From the NCBI RefSeq assembly GCF_000685355.1, contig NZ_JHET01000003.1, positions 337,194 to 401,193 on the forward strand: DNA of 64,000 nt, read 5' to 3'. The notes beneath the pieces are model-generated. The model was not told where the DNA came from and made no database searches. It saw only the letters and a program-made list of their open reading frames with translations. Origin of the DNA: Microbacterium sp. CH12i (GTDB lineage: Bacteria > Actinomycetota > Actinomycetes > Actinomycetales > Microbacteriaceae). The translations under genes and the position numbers were made by a program. Positions 18,949-27,150 of this stretch are shown in pieces; the first letter of the stretch is position 1, and each line of letters opens with the position of its first letter.

Positions 18949-20327
18949 CTCAGAAGCGTGCGATCCGCATCGTTGCGACCGGTACCCGGCTCCTGGTCGG
19001 AGTTGTCGTCGCTGTCGCGTGCGTGGCAGGCGTCACCGCCGCTGTTGCTCTGCCGTGGCCGGAAATTGCGACCACACCCGCCCAGGTGGCAGTGACACCG
19101 GCAGCTGGCGACACCACGCTCGTCTGCAACGGCCAGTTCCGGGCGATCGGTCGCGATCCCCAGAACGTCACGCAGATGTTCTCGGCCGGTGTTCCAGACC
19201 TCACCGTTGACAGCAACGGCCCGCGCGAAGACTCAGAGATCACAGCATCCGATCTGACGGCGGCCACCTCAGGGCCGCAGCGATTCGTCGGCAGTGCCGA
19301 GCAAGGGGGCGCAGCCCTCATTGGTGCCGCTGAATCGATCTCACTCGCTGCAGAAGATCTCTCCGGCTACGCCGCAGCGCCCTGTCGCGAACCGAGCACC
19401 GAGTCTTGGTTGGTCGGTGGCACAGTGGAGACCGGCACCAACGACCTCATCATCCTGTCAAACCCCGGCGATGTCACCTCGACCGCAACCATTACGGCGT
19501 TTGGCGCGGGGCAGTCCTCGACTTCGACGATCGTTCCGGCCGGCACTCAGCTCGCCGTGCCGCTCGCGTCGATCGCCGCCGGGCTGCAGCAGCCTGTGGT
19601 TCGAGTGACCGCCGCCGGAGCACCGCTGCGCGCCGTGCTCCAATCGTCGCTCATTCGCACTCTTGACCCTTCCGGCATCGACCTCCAAGACACCGCCGGC
19701 GCCCCCCGCACCGAGCTTTCTTTCGCCGGTGTGCAGGTCATTGTGCCGAGTGGGGACTCACCTCTCACGGTGTTGCGGCTGATGGCAACCGATCAAGCCG
19801 CCGGCTCGACAGTTGCGACTGTCACGGTGCGCGCAAACGGCGAAGATGCTCGCGAACTGACGGCTCCGCTCGACCCCGCGATTCCGACTGAACTGAGTTT
19901 GGAAGGTCTCGACCCTGGTGTGTACAGCGTCGATGTGACCGCTCAGACGCCGGTCGTCGGCGCGATTTGGCAGGCCACGCGCATCGGCGCCGGTAGCGAC
20001 TTTTCGTGGATGACCCCCGCTCCAGAATTCTCTGGAGAAGTGCTCGTCGCCGTGCCAGTGGGTCCGACGCCGCGACTGCACCTCGTCAACTCGCAGGACA
20101 CCGATGCGAGCGTCACGCTCACCCCGACCGCCGGGGGAGCCAGTGAGCAGCTCACAGTTCCCGCTGGCAGTGCATTGGTCGTCGATGTCACAGCCGACAC
20201 AAGCTATTCCCTGTCGACGGACACCCGGCTGAAGGGCGCGGTCATAGTCGCCGGAAAAGATGCTCTTGCAGGATGGCCGATCTGGCCGAGCGCTGCTGCG
20301 CAAGACCCGATCACCGTCTACCCCTGA
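18945..20327 (+). CDS. DUF5719 family secreted/membrane-anchored protein
   Basis: Protein of 460 aa with a basic N-terminus and one helix (about residues 15-38, LLVGVVVAVACVAGVTAAV), so it is exported or anchored. The rest is an extracytoplasmic beta-rich region with repeated motifs such as LSNPGDVTSTATIT and LVNSQDTDASVTLT, which look like repeated Ig-like or propeller units. It is translationally coupled to the giant GT2. No enzyme motif is seen; it probably assists the same envelope process. Confidence 0.82.
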   Translation: MTQKRAIRIVATGTRLLVGVVVAVACVAGVTAAVALPWPEIATTPAQVAVTPAAGDTTLVCNGQFRAIGRDPQNVTQMFSAGVPDLTVDSNGPREDSEITASDLTAATSGPQRFVGSAEQGGAALIGAAESISLAAEDLSGYAAAPCREPSTESWLVGGTVETGTNDLIILSNPGDVTSTATITAFGAGQSSTSTIVPAGTQLAVPLASIAAGLQQPVVRVTAAGAPLRAVLQSSLIRTLDPSGIDLQDTAGAPRTELSFAGVQVIVPSGDSPLTVLRLMATDQAAGSTVATVTVRANGEDARELTAPLDPAIPTELSLEGLDPGVYSVDVTAQTPVVGAIWQATRIGAGSDFSWMTPAPEFSGEVLVAVPVGPTPRLHLVNSQDTDASVTLTPTAGGASEQLTVPAGSALVVDVTADTSYSLSTDTRLKGAVIVAGKDALAGWPIWPSAAAQDPITVYP

Positions 20328-20335
20328 CCCACCGC

Positions 20336-20767
20336 TTACCCCTGATCCGGGCCGAACTCCCAAGGGTCCTTGCCGACATATTCGGCTGCGGCTCGGAAAA
20401 CCGCGCTTTCAATCGCAATGCGCCGGTGCATCCCGTCGTCATGTCCTGGTGGCAGCAGACGCTCAATCGGAATGCGGAACAGCACGATTCTGCCCTCGTC
20501 ACGATCGATCCGCCATCGAGGGATGCCGGTGGTGTCGGCGTGCAGCGGGAGTGCGCCGATCTCGAATCGCACCTCCTGCAACTCGGGCCAGGTGCCGCGC
20601 AGAAATTCGACGGCCGCGCCGATCGTCGTATCGAACCGGTCCATGCGCCCTTCTAGAGGCGGGAGCGGGGGCTTCACGACCTCGCTGCGGCCGAGGCGTC
20701 CATGGCGGCCGTGACGGGCGCCGCGGCGCGGAGCTGTGGCGCTGCGTTCAGAGCGGCGACGGGGCAT
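20336..20767 (-). CDS. Metallopeptidase family (Zincin_1-like) protein lacking HExxH
   Basis: Protein of 143 aa with an Arg/His-rich basic head (MPRRRSERSATAPRRG) and a conserved core from MDRFDTTIGAAVEFL to the C-terminus. It corresponds to the mycobacterial gene beside DUF3499 and whiB2. The zinc motif expected of true zincins is not present (MHRRIAIESAVF at that place), so peptidase activity is doubtful. It converges on DUF5719 with a 9-bp gap. TAGACT lies 6 bp before ATG 20767, suggesting a leaderless message. Confidence 0.75.
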   Translation of the reverse strand: MPRRRSERSATAPRRGARHGRHGRLGRSEVVKPPLPPLEGRMDRFDTTIGAAVEFLRGTWPELQEVRFEIGALPLHADTTGIPRWRIDRDEGRIVLFRIPIERLLPPGHDDGMHRRIAIESAVFRAAAEYVGKDPWEFGPDQG

Positions 20768-20834
20768 GATCAAAGTCTATGGCGTCCCGCGCGGCATCCG
20801 GCCTGTGGCCCGAGCGCGCCATACTCTGGCATAG

Positions 20835-21041
20835 ATGAACGGACGACTCTGCTCGAAGGTCACCTGCGCCCGCGAGGCCGTGGCGACGATCACGTACGAC
20901 TATGGCGATCAGATGGCCGCGCTCGGACCGCTGGGCGGTACCGGCCACCCGCACGCGCACGATCTGTGTGCACAGCACGCTGAGCGGCTCTCCGTTCCCA
21001 CTGGCTGGATCGTCGTGCGTCACGAGGCGCTGCGGGCCTGA
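20835..21041 (+). CDS. DUF3499 family small protein
   Basis: Protein of 68 aa. It begins MNGRLCSKVTCAREAVATIT, with Cys6 and Cys11 and then a His/Cys pair (HPHAHDLCAQH) that could bind zinc, as in the DUF3499 core. It is shorter than mycobacterial members, with no C-terminal extension. It is transcribed divergently from the metallopeptidase-family gene over 67 bp. A -10-like TACTCT ends 7 bp before the ATG. Confidence 0.8.
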   Translation: MNGRLCSKVTCAREAVATITYDYGDQMAALGPLGGTGHPHAHDLCAQHAERLSVPTGWIVVRHEALRA

Positions 21042-21068
21042 GTCGGGCTTTGCCGACCTGAAACGGGC

Positions 21069-21878
21069 TTACACCCCGACGTGCCGCCCGGTGAGCTTCT
21101 CGGCGCGTGCGTCGGCGATACTCAGTGCTCGACGCTCGCGTTCGCGGCGCAACACTGTAATCGCGATCAGTAGCTGTTCAGGGTGTGCCGCAGGCTGAGG
21201 TGAAACGTACTCGGCGGTGGCTACGACGAGTTCGTGGGCGATCCGTGCGCGCGCAGACGGGGTCATCCGTTCGGCGTGTTGCAAGAACTGCGAGATCCGT
21301 CGGGCGAGGCGATCCGGCATCCGTGCCACGTCCGCAATCTGCGCCCAGCCCGCCAATGCGGGCGGCATCACGGGGACGAGCGAGATGAGCTTCGGCGTAC
21401 GCACTCGCTGGCTGTAGGTGCCCGCCACCATGTCGCCCAGGCGCTGCGAGCGGGCGGTGAAAGCACCGGCGAGCATCGCGACTGCGCCGAACGTCATGTA
21501 GACCTCGAGCACGCCGATCAGCGCGCGGATGAATGCGTGCCGGAACCCGGCGGCACCGCCGTCCAGGCGCACGATACGCCCGCCGACAGCGAGCTTGCCG
21601 AGGCTGCGCCCGCGCATCGCGGTCTCGATCACGATGGGCACGATGACGAAGCACACGACGAGCATGACGACGGCGAGGATGCTGTCGATTGAACCGTCGA
21701 TGACCCCGAGGCCCATGAGCCACATGCGCAGCCACAGGAACAGCAGGAAAAGCACCCAGCCGAGGGCCATGTCGATCAGTGCACCGAGCGCGCGCATGAA
21801 GAACCCCAGAGGCTGCACATCAATTGCGACGGCCTCGCCGGAGAGTATTTCGTCGGAGGTGTCGATCGGCGTAGACAT
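21069..21878 (-). CDS. RDD family membrane protein
   Basis: Protein of 269 aa with three to four helices in the first 160 residues. The RDD-domain features are ALGALIDMALGW near the start, AMRGRSLGKLAVG in the middle, and a final ARG/SQRLGDMVAGT region. A cytoplasmic helical tail of about 100 residues follows. Some RDD proteins act as ion exchangers; no specific substrate is readable here. The start codon (21876-21878) overlaps that of the divergent SpoIIM gene by 2 bp. Confidence 0.88.
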   Translation of the reverse strand: MSTPIDTSDEILSGEAVAIDVQPLGFFMRALGALIDMALGWVLFLLFLWLRMWLMGLGVIDGSIDSILAVVMLVVCFVIVPIVIETAMRGRSLGKLAVGGRIVRLDGGAAGFRHAFIRALIGVLEVYMTFGAVAMLAGAFTARSQRLGDMVAGTYSQRVRTPKLISLVPVMPPALAGWAQIADVARMPDRLARRISQFLQHAERMTPSARARIAHELVVATAEYVSPQPAAHPEQLLIAITVLRRERERRALSIADARAEKLTGRHVGV

Positions 21879-22887
21879 GAGTACAGTAAATCAGGTGGAT
21901 GCCGACGCTCTGAGTGATGCACGCCGCGCCGAGTGGGAACGACTGGACGAACTCAGTCGCCAGCGGCTCGACGGAGCCGGAGTCGACGAGCTGATCGTGC
22001 GCTATCGGGCGGCATCCGCAGATCTTGCCGAGTTGAAGACGACGGTGGGGGACTCGCCACAGGGTGCATACGTGTCATCCATTCTCGCGAAGGCGCGCAT
22101 GCGCCTCACCGGGACATCCGACAATATCCTGGCGCAGACCGGTCGTTTCTTCGCCAGCCAACTGCCCGCCGCACTTTACCGATTGCGATGGACGACCCTT
22201 GCCGTCGCAGTGATATTCATTGCGATTACGGTCGGAGTTGCCGCCTGGATCTCGAGCGATCCGGCACTCGTTGCATCCCTGGGCCCGGCAGATTTCCTCA
22301 AGCAGTATGCGGATGAGAGCTTCACCGAGTACTACACCGAGAATCCCGCGGCTGTGTTCGCCGGCATGGTCTGGACGAACAACGCGTGGATCGCGGCGCA
22401 GTGCGTGCTGTTCGGCGTCACCGGCATCTGGCCGCTCTATGTGATCGCGCAGAACGCATTTGGTCTCGGAGTCTCTGGGGCGGTCATGGCCGCACATGAT
22501 CGGCTCGACGTGATGGTGTTGTACATCCTCCCGCACGGGATGCTGGAGATGACGAGCATCTTCGTCGCAGCGGCCGCGGGGCTGCACATCTTCTGGGCGT
22601 GGGTTGCCCCCGGCCATCGCAGTCGCCCCGCCGCTCTCGCTCAGGAAGGGCGTGCATTGGCCACAGTCGCGATCGGACTGGTCTTCGCGCTCGCGCTCTC
22701 GGGCCTGGTGGAGGGCTTCGTAACTGGTTGGTCGCTGCCGTGGCCGATCAAGATCGGCATCGGCGCGGCGGCGCTTGGTGTCTTCCTGATCTACATGCTT
22801 CTGGTCGGACGCCATGCCTATCAGCGTGGCGAACGCGGCGACCTGCTCGAGTATGAGGCGGGTACGCCCCAGCTCGTCGCAGGCTGA
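21877..22887 (+). CDS. Stage II sporulation protein M-like membrane protein
   Basis: Protein of 336 aa. A helical cytoplasmic head of about 100 residues (ERLDELSRQRLDGAGVDELIVRY) is followed by a SpoIIM-type domain with about six helices. The characteristic GMVWTNNAWIAAQCVLFGVTG and ILPHGMLEM-x-SIF motifs are near 155 and 210. In actinobacteria it sits head-to-head with RDD and close to DUF58-MoxR genes, a module thought to work on cell-envelope assembly. An in-frame extension to 21529 lies antisense to RDD and is rejected. Confidence 0.88.
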   Translation: MSTVNQVDADALSDARRAEWERLDELSRQRLDGAGVDELIVRYRAASADLAELKTTVGDSPQGAYVSSILAKARMRLTGTSDNILAQTGRFFASQLPAALYRLRWTTLAVAVIFIAITVGVAAWISSDPALVASLGPADFLKQYADESFTEYYTENPAAVFAGMVWTNNAWIAAQCVLFGVTGIWPLYVIAQNAFGLGVSGAVMAAHDRLDVMVLYILPHGMLEMTSIFVAAAAGLHIFWAWVAPGHRSRPAALAQEGRALATVAIGLVFALALSGLVEGFVTGWSLPWPIKIGIGAAALGVFLIYMLLVGRHAYQRGERGDLLEYEAGTPQLVAG

Positions 22888-22891
22888 AAGA

Positions 22892-22933
22892 AGAAAAGTG
22901 TCTGCCTGAATCAATCCAGACAGACACTTTTCT
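22892..22933. terminator. Bidirectional intrinsic terminator between spoIIM-like and aqpZ
   Basis: AGAAAAGTGTCTG (22892-22904) pairs perfectly with CAGACACTTTTCT (22921-22933) around a 16-nt loop. The A-rich left flank and T-rich right flank serve both convergent genes. Confidence 0.85.
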
Positions 22934-22960
22934 CCTTTGACGGCTTAGAGCCGCCTGACG

Positions 22961-23713
22961 TTAGATCTTGTTGGGGCTGTCGAACAGCGCCTTGTACGCG
23001 AAACCGGCAATGAGAGCGCCGACGATCGGGAACACCAGGAAGACCCACAGTTGCGACAGCGGCCCGACGCCGCCGTAGATTGCCGCGGCGATCGATCGTG
23101 CCGGGTTCACCGAGGTGTTGTCGACCGGGATGCTGATCAGGTGGATCAGCGTGAGCGTCAGACCGATCGCAAGACCGGCGAACGGCGTGCCGCGGTGTGA
23201 ATGCGTCGTGCCGAGAATCACGAGCAGGAAGACCGCGGCGAGGATGACCTCGATGATGATCGCTGAGAACATGCCGAAGCCGCCCGGGGAGTATTCGCCC
23301 CATCCGTTGCTCGCGAAGCCTGCATCCTGCGCGCCTGCGAGCCAGCCCTCAGGGCCGAACAGGCCGATGAGGACGAGCATCGAACTCGCGATCACGCCGC
23401 CCACGATCTGCGCGACGATGTAGGGTCCAGTGTCTTTCCAGCTGATCCGGCCCGCGGCGGCGGCGCCGAGAGTGACGGCAGGGTTGAAGTGACCGCCCGA
23501 GATCGGTCCGAAGGCGTAGGCGCCGACGACGACGGTCAAACCGAATGCGAGTGCGACGGCGACGTAGACGGCGGAGTTCGCACCGGGGTCGGTGAAGTGG
23601 TTGGAAGCGAAAAGGGCAGTTCCGACGCCGCCGAAAACCAGCAGGAATGTTCCGATTCCCTCGGCGACCAATTTGGCGCCGAGAGAAGGAGCCGAGGGCG
23701 TGGTGTCGCTCAT
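22961..23713 (-). CDS. aqpZ: Aquaporin Z-like water channel
   Basis: Protein of 250 aa with six helices and the two pore half-helices GGHFNPAVTLG (NPA 77-79) and NTSVNPARS (NPA 203-205). The LIHLISIPVDNTSVNPAR stretch supplies His191, Thr200 and Arg206, the narrow water-selective filter of AqpZ rather than a glycerol facilitator. It is the first gene of an island that also holds katA and fur; aquaporins can pass peroxide, so a link to peroxide handling is conceivable. Confidence 0.93.
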   Translation of the reverse strand: MSDTTPSAPSLGAKLVAEGIGTFLLVFGGVGTALFASNHFTDPGANSAVYVAVALAFGLTVVVGAYAFGPISGGHFNPAVTLGAAAAGRISWKDTGPYIVAQIVGGVIASSMLVLIGLFGPEGWLAGAQDAGFASNGWGEYSPGGFGMFSAIIIEVILAAVFLLVILGTTHSHRGTPFAGLAIGLTLTLIHLISIPVDNTSVNPARSIAAAIYGGVGPLSQLWVFLVFPIVGALIAGFAYKALFDSPNKI

Positions 23714-23807
23714 CTCATTCAGTCCTTTCGAATAGACGAGTCACTCGACCCGCACCCCACATGATCCCGTGGACTCAGAGAACTCACAGAAAGGCGCGCC
23801 GGTACGA

Positions 23808-23843
23808 GAAGGGGGTCGGATGCCGAAGCACCCGACCCCCTTC
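23808..23843 (-). terminator. Hairpin after katA
   Basis: GAAGGGGGTCGG (23808-23819) pairs perfectly with CCGACCCCCTTC (23832-23843), 14 bp past the catalase stop. A strong GC stem without a long T-run. Confidence 0.7.
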
Positions 23844-23856
23844 AGGAGTATTGCGA

Positions 23857-25352
23857 CTATTCGCCGATACCCACGGGGTCGGCGGAATCGACGTGCTGGT
23901 TTACGAGCGCGCGAACCTTGTCGGCCGTAGCCTGGTCCACCTGACCCCAGTACCAGAAGAAGCGCTCCTGGATGGCGGGGACGGTCAGCGCCTGGTACTG
24001 CCCGGCGAGGGTCTCGACGAAGCGTGCGTGCTCCTCGTCGTTGAAGACCTGGGTGACAAGCGTGCGGGCCTGGCCGAAGTCGTCATCCTCGGAGTGCAGG
24101 GTCGCAGCAGTGCGGATGAGTGCACCGTCTGATTCCCAGCTCGCCTCAACGCCACGGGCAGGGTCAGCCACGGGGCCGCCGGCTGCGCCGTACGAGTTCG
24201 GCGTGTAGACGCGGTGCTCGGCAGTGTTGAAGTGGTACTGCATGTTGCCCTCGTGCATGTAGTTGCTCGTGTGGGCAGCGTGCGGCTGGTTCACCGGCAG
24301 TTGGTTGTAGTTGGTGCCGATGCGGTAGCGCTGTGCGTCCGGGTAGGAGAAGACGCGAGCCATGAGCATCTTGTCCGGCGAAATGCCGGTGCCAGGAACC
24401 TGGTTTCCCGGTGAGAACGCTGCCTGCTCGATCTCGGCGAAGAAGTTCTTCGGGTTACGGTTCAGCGTGAACGTGCCGACCTTGATGCGCGGGTAGTCCT
24501 TCTTCGACCAGATCTTGGTGAGGTCGAACGGGTTGAAGCGGTAGGTCTTGGCCTCTTCGTAGGGCATGACCTGCACGTAGACATCCCAGGACGGGAACTC
24601 TTCGCGATCGATCGCCTCGTAGAGGTCGCGACGGTAGTAGTCGGAGTCCTGTCCAGCGATGCGCTCAGCCTCATCGGCGAACATCGGCTCGACGCCCTGC
24701 TTGGTCATGAAGTGGTACTGCACCCAGAAGCGCTCGCCCTCGGCGTTGACCCACTGGTACGTGTGCGATCCGTAGCCGTTCATGTGGCGCCATGAGCGCG
24801 GCAGGCCGCGGTCACCCATGACGTAGCTGACCTGGTGGGCCGACTCCGGCGAAAGAGTCCAGAAGTCCCACTGCATGTCGGCGTCACGCAGGGCGGAGCC
24901 GGTGAGGCGCTTCTGCGAGTGAATGAAGTCCGGGAACTTGATGCCATCACGCAGGAAGAACGTCGGGGTGTTGTTGCCGACGTGTCGAGGTTGCCCTCGG
25001 TCGTATAGAAGCGCAGCGAGAAGCCGCGCACATCGCGCCAGGTGTCGGGGGAGCCCTGCTCACCCGCGACAGACGAGAAGCGAATCAGCGTCTCGCTCTT
25101 CGCGCCGGGCTGGAAGACGGCCGCGCGGGTGTACTGCGAGACGTCTTCGGTGACGACGAACTCGCCGAAGGCGCCGCCGCCCTTGGCGTGCGGGTTGCGC
25201 TCCGGCACGCGCTCGCGGTTGAACGATGCGAGTTTCTCGACCAGGTAGCGGTCGTGCAGCGCAGTGGTGCCGTCGGCGCCGTTAGTCAGCGAGTGGGCGT
25301 CGCTGGCGACGGGTGTGCCGGTTTGGGTAGTGGTGAAAGTCTTGTCAGTCAT
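23857..25352 (-). pseudogene. katA: Catalase (monofunctional heme), single-base frameshift
   Basis: The 5' frame encodes [10 protein letters not shown] to TTEGNLD, including the distal catalytic His55 in [14 protein letters not shown]. The 3' frame continues VGNNTPTFF through [13 protein letters not shown], with the proximal heme-ligand region FSYPDAQRYRIGTNYNQLPVN, to a normal C-terminus. The break is at 24979-24986: coding GAC-AC-GTCGGC lacks one base of the residue between GNLD and VGNN. With it restored the protein has 498 aa, the usual small-subunit catalase length. The ATG follows the fur TGA directly and has GGAA upstream, so fur-katA is one coupled operon. As written, the enzyme would be inactive. 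Confidence 0.93.
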
Positions 25353-25796
25353 TCACTTATTCCTTTCGCAATCAGAACAGATGGCTCGGTAGGTCACAGA
25401 GGCTTCGAGGATGCGCATCCCGTGGTCGTGGGATGGATGCAGACATGGGGCTTCACCCACAGCGCAGGCGACGTCTTCGACGCGACCGCACTCGACGCAC
25501 TGCAGGTGGTGATGATTGTCGCGCTCGTGCTGCACTTCATAAAGAGCGCTGGCCGCGTCGGGAAGACTCACGCGTCGGACGATGCCCGCGCCGGTGAGAT
25601 CGTTCAGGATGCCGTGGACTGTGGGCAATGCGACGCCGCTGAGGCGTCCACGCAGAGCGGAGTAGACCGCCTCGGCAGAGGCGTGCGGATGGGCGCTCAG
25701 TTCTTCCAACACGGCAACGCGCTGCACCGTCACACGCAGCCCCGCTCCACGCAAGCGCTCGGGCGCTGCGAGGGGGTTGGCTGCGGTCATCTCCAT
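25353..25796 (-). CDS. Fur-family peroxide/metal regulator of katA
   Basis: Protein of 147 aa. An N-terminal winged helix (LRVTVQRVAVLEELSAHPHASAEAVY) is followed by the regulatory His-rich strand HERDNHHHLQC and two structural zinc pairs, CVEC and CSDC. Its position immediately before katA is that of FurA/CatR-type sensors, in which metal-catalysed oxidation relieves repression of catalase. A perfect 11-bp inverted repeat at 25811-25852, just upstream, is the probable autoregulatory operator. ATG 25796 is preceded by GGAG; a second ATG two codons in is also possible. Confidence 0.9.
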   Translation of the reverse strand: MEMTAANPLAAPERLRGAGLRVTVQRVAVLEELSAHPHASAEAVYSALRGRLSGVALPTVHGILNDLTGAGIVRRVSLPDAASALYEVQHERDNHHHLQCVECGRVEDVACAVGEAPCLHPSHDHGMRILEASVTYRAICSDCERNK

Positions 25797-25810
25797 AGCT
25801 CCATTGTGTC

Positions 25811-25852
25811 ATTGTTCTGAATGATTCTCAAAAGAAAATGGTTCAGAACAAT
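25811..25852. promoter_or_regulatory. Operator-like inverted repeat upstream of fur-katA
   Basis: ATTGTTCTGAA (25811-25821) and TTCAGAACAAT (25842-25852) are perfectly inverted around a 20-bp AT-rich centre (TGATTCTCAAAAG...). It is 14 bp from the fur start, in an otherwise GC-rich region. This is the expected place for Fur binding and the promoter. Confidence 0.75.
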
Positions 25853-25880
25853 GCCTTCGAATCTGCCGCTATTCAGGCTC

Positions 25881-25966
25881 CAGGTCGCACTTACGGTCGC
25901 TAGCGGAGGTTCAGGTCGCACTTACTGCCGTTTGGTCGCCTGCATACAGGCGTTATTTGCGACCTG
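25881..25966. repeat. Palindromic element, left of DUF559 gene
   Basis: CAGGTCGCACTTAC occurs at 25881-25894 and 25912-25925. The second copy pairs as CAGGTCGCA (25912-25920) with TGCGACCTG (25958-25966). Inside it is a perfect hairpin, CGCCTG-CATA-CAGGCG (25937-25952). The element ends 23 bp before the stop codon of the nuclease gene. A related inverted pair lies on the other side of the gene at 27072-27126. Confidence 0.7.
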
Positions 25967-25988
25967 GATGCCGTGCGGCGATGCCGCG

Positions 25989-26957
25989 TCACACACCGAG
26001 GGCGCGGCGGATGCGGGCGAGCAACTCGCCGCGTCGTGCAAAGAGGGAACTAGTGACCTCGATAACCGTCCAGCCGGCGGCGCGCAGCGCCGCGATCCGT
26101 TCTACATCTGCGGCATACCTCGATGCGTGCATGAGCCCGTGGTATTCGATCACGACCTTCTTGTCCGGGTATACCAGGTCGAAGCATCCGAGGAACATGC
26201 CGTGGTCGTCGTAAATGTCGTGGTTGAGACGAGGCTCTGGAAGCCCCGCGCTTACGATCAGGTACCGCAGCTTCGACTCACGGGGTGACCAGGAGTCTTC
26301 GCGAATAATTTCCACGGCTTCGCGCAGGCGGAGGATGCCCTTGCGCCGCACCCCCTCGATCCGTGCCCGCAGTTCGCCAAGACTCGTGAACGGGGGTCTG
26401 CCCGCATCCGGACGCCCCGGACCGGCACGCCACACCCGGCAGAAATAGTCGCCGAGCGCCACGAGGTCAGGCACGCTCCACGCTCCTAGTTGGGCCCAGG
26501 TCGTGGCAGCATCGGCGACGGGGTAGCCCTGTACTTCCAGCATCCGGGTCGTTCTCGGATCTGCCCGGTGGGCCCGCACTCCGGACGCGCGGACAAGCGG
26601 TCCAACGCCGAGAGTGCTGACGTGAACCGGCAGTGTTTTACCATCCACCGGGACGTTCTTGACCGTCACTAGTGGGAGCGGCCCGCCGAGCACAGCAACA
26701 GCAGTCTCATGACTGAGGAACTGTTCCGGTTTCAAACGCGGCGCGTACCGACGCGCTTGTACTTGCCGTTCGAAAGCTTGGCGTTCAAACACGTCACGTT
26801 CGGTGCTATCAGCCTTGAAGCGTTTCGTTCGGACGCCGTGAAACGGCGCATCGAGATCTCCGCGGCGCAGCCGGCCATCGTTCAGGCCGGCATCCCGGGC
26901 GTCTTGCACGGTGAACGACGGACCGAGCTGGCGCGGGAGCGATCGTGGTCTTCTCAT
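25989..26957 (-). CDS. DUF559 (Vsr-like) endonuclease-domain protein
   Basis: Protein of 322 aa. A helical N-terminal part begins MRRPRSLPRQ; the C-terminal PD-(D/E)xK-like domain contains ESKLRYLIVSAG, CFDLVYPDKKVVIEYHG (Asp...Glu-x-Lys type core) and AGWTVIEVTSS. DUF559 is related to the very-short-patch-repair endonuclease fold. The start at ATG 26957 follows family length; the open frame continues upstream by 107 codons of low-complexity sequence with no homology visible to me. Palindromes with a shared CAGGTCGC core flank both sides. Function is unknown; it is not next to a methyltransferase. Confidence 0.8.
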   Translation of the reverse strand: MRRPRSLPRQLGPSFTVQDARDAGLNDGRLRRGDLDAPFHGVRTKRFKADSTERDVFERQAFERQVQARRYAPRLKPEQFLSHETAVAVLGGPLPLVTVKNVPVDGKTLPVHVSTLGVGPLVRASGVRAHRADPRTTRMLEVQGYPVADAATTWAQLGAWSVPDLVALGDYFCRVWRAGPGRPDAGRPPFTSLGELRARIEGVRRKGILRLREAVEIIREDSWSPRESKLRYLIVSAGLPEPRLNHDIYDDHGMFLGCFDLVYPDKKVVIEYHGLMHASRYAADVERIAALRAAGWTVIEVTSSLFARRGELLARIRRALGV

Positions 26958-27071
26958 CGCACCACCGTGCCACCTGCGGCATTCTGCCGCGCGAGTTGTC
27001 CACAGGCCGGCGCCCGCGGCGACGAAGCACGCCGTGCCCAGACCGCGACTCTGGATCAAGCCCGTTGCGGC

Positions 27072-27126
27072 CAGGTCGCGAATCTGGCCGGTAACACGCG
27101 TCCAGAGCGGCAGGATTTGCGACCTG
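27072..27126. repeat. Palindromic element, right of DUF559 gene
   Basis: CAGGTCGCG (27072-27080) and TGCGACCTG (27118-27126) are inverted with one mismatch. They share the outer arms of the left element. It ends 24 bp before the DUF58 stop codon. The gap to the nuclease start (26958-27071) shows no other gene. Confidence 0.6.
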
Positions 27127-27150
27127 AACGGTGGATGCGCGGATGCTGCC

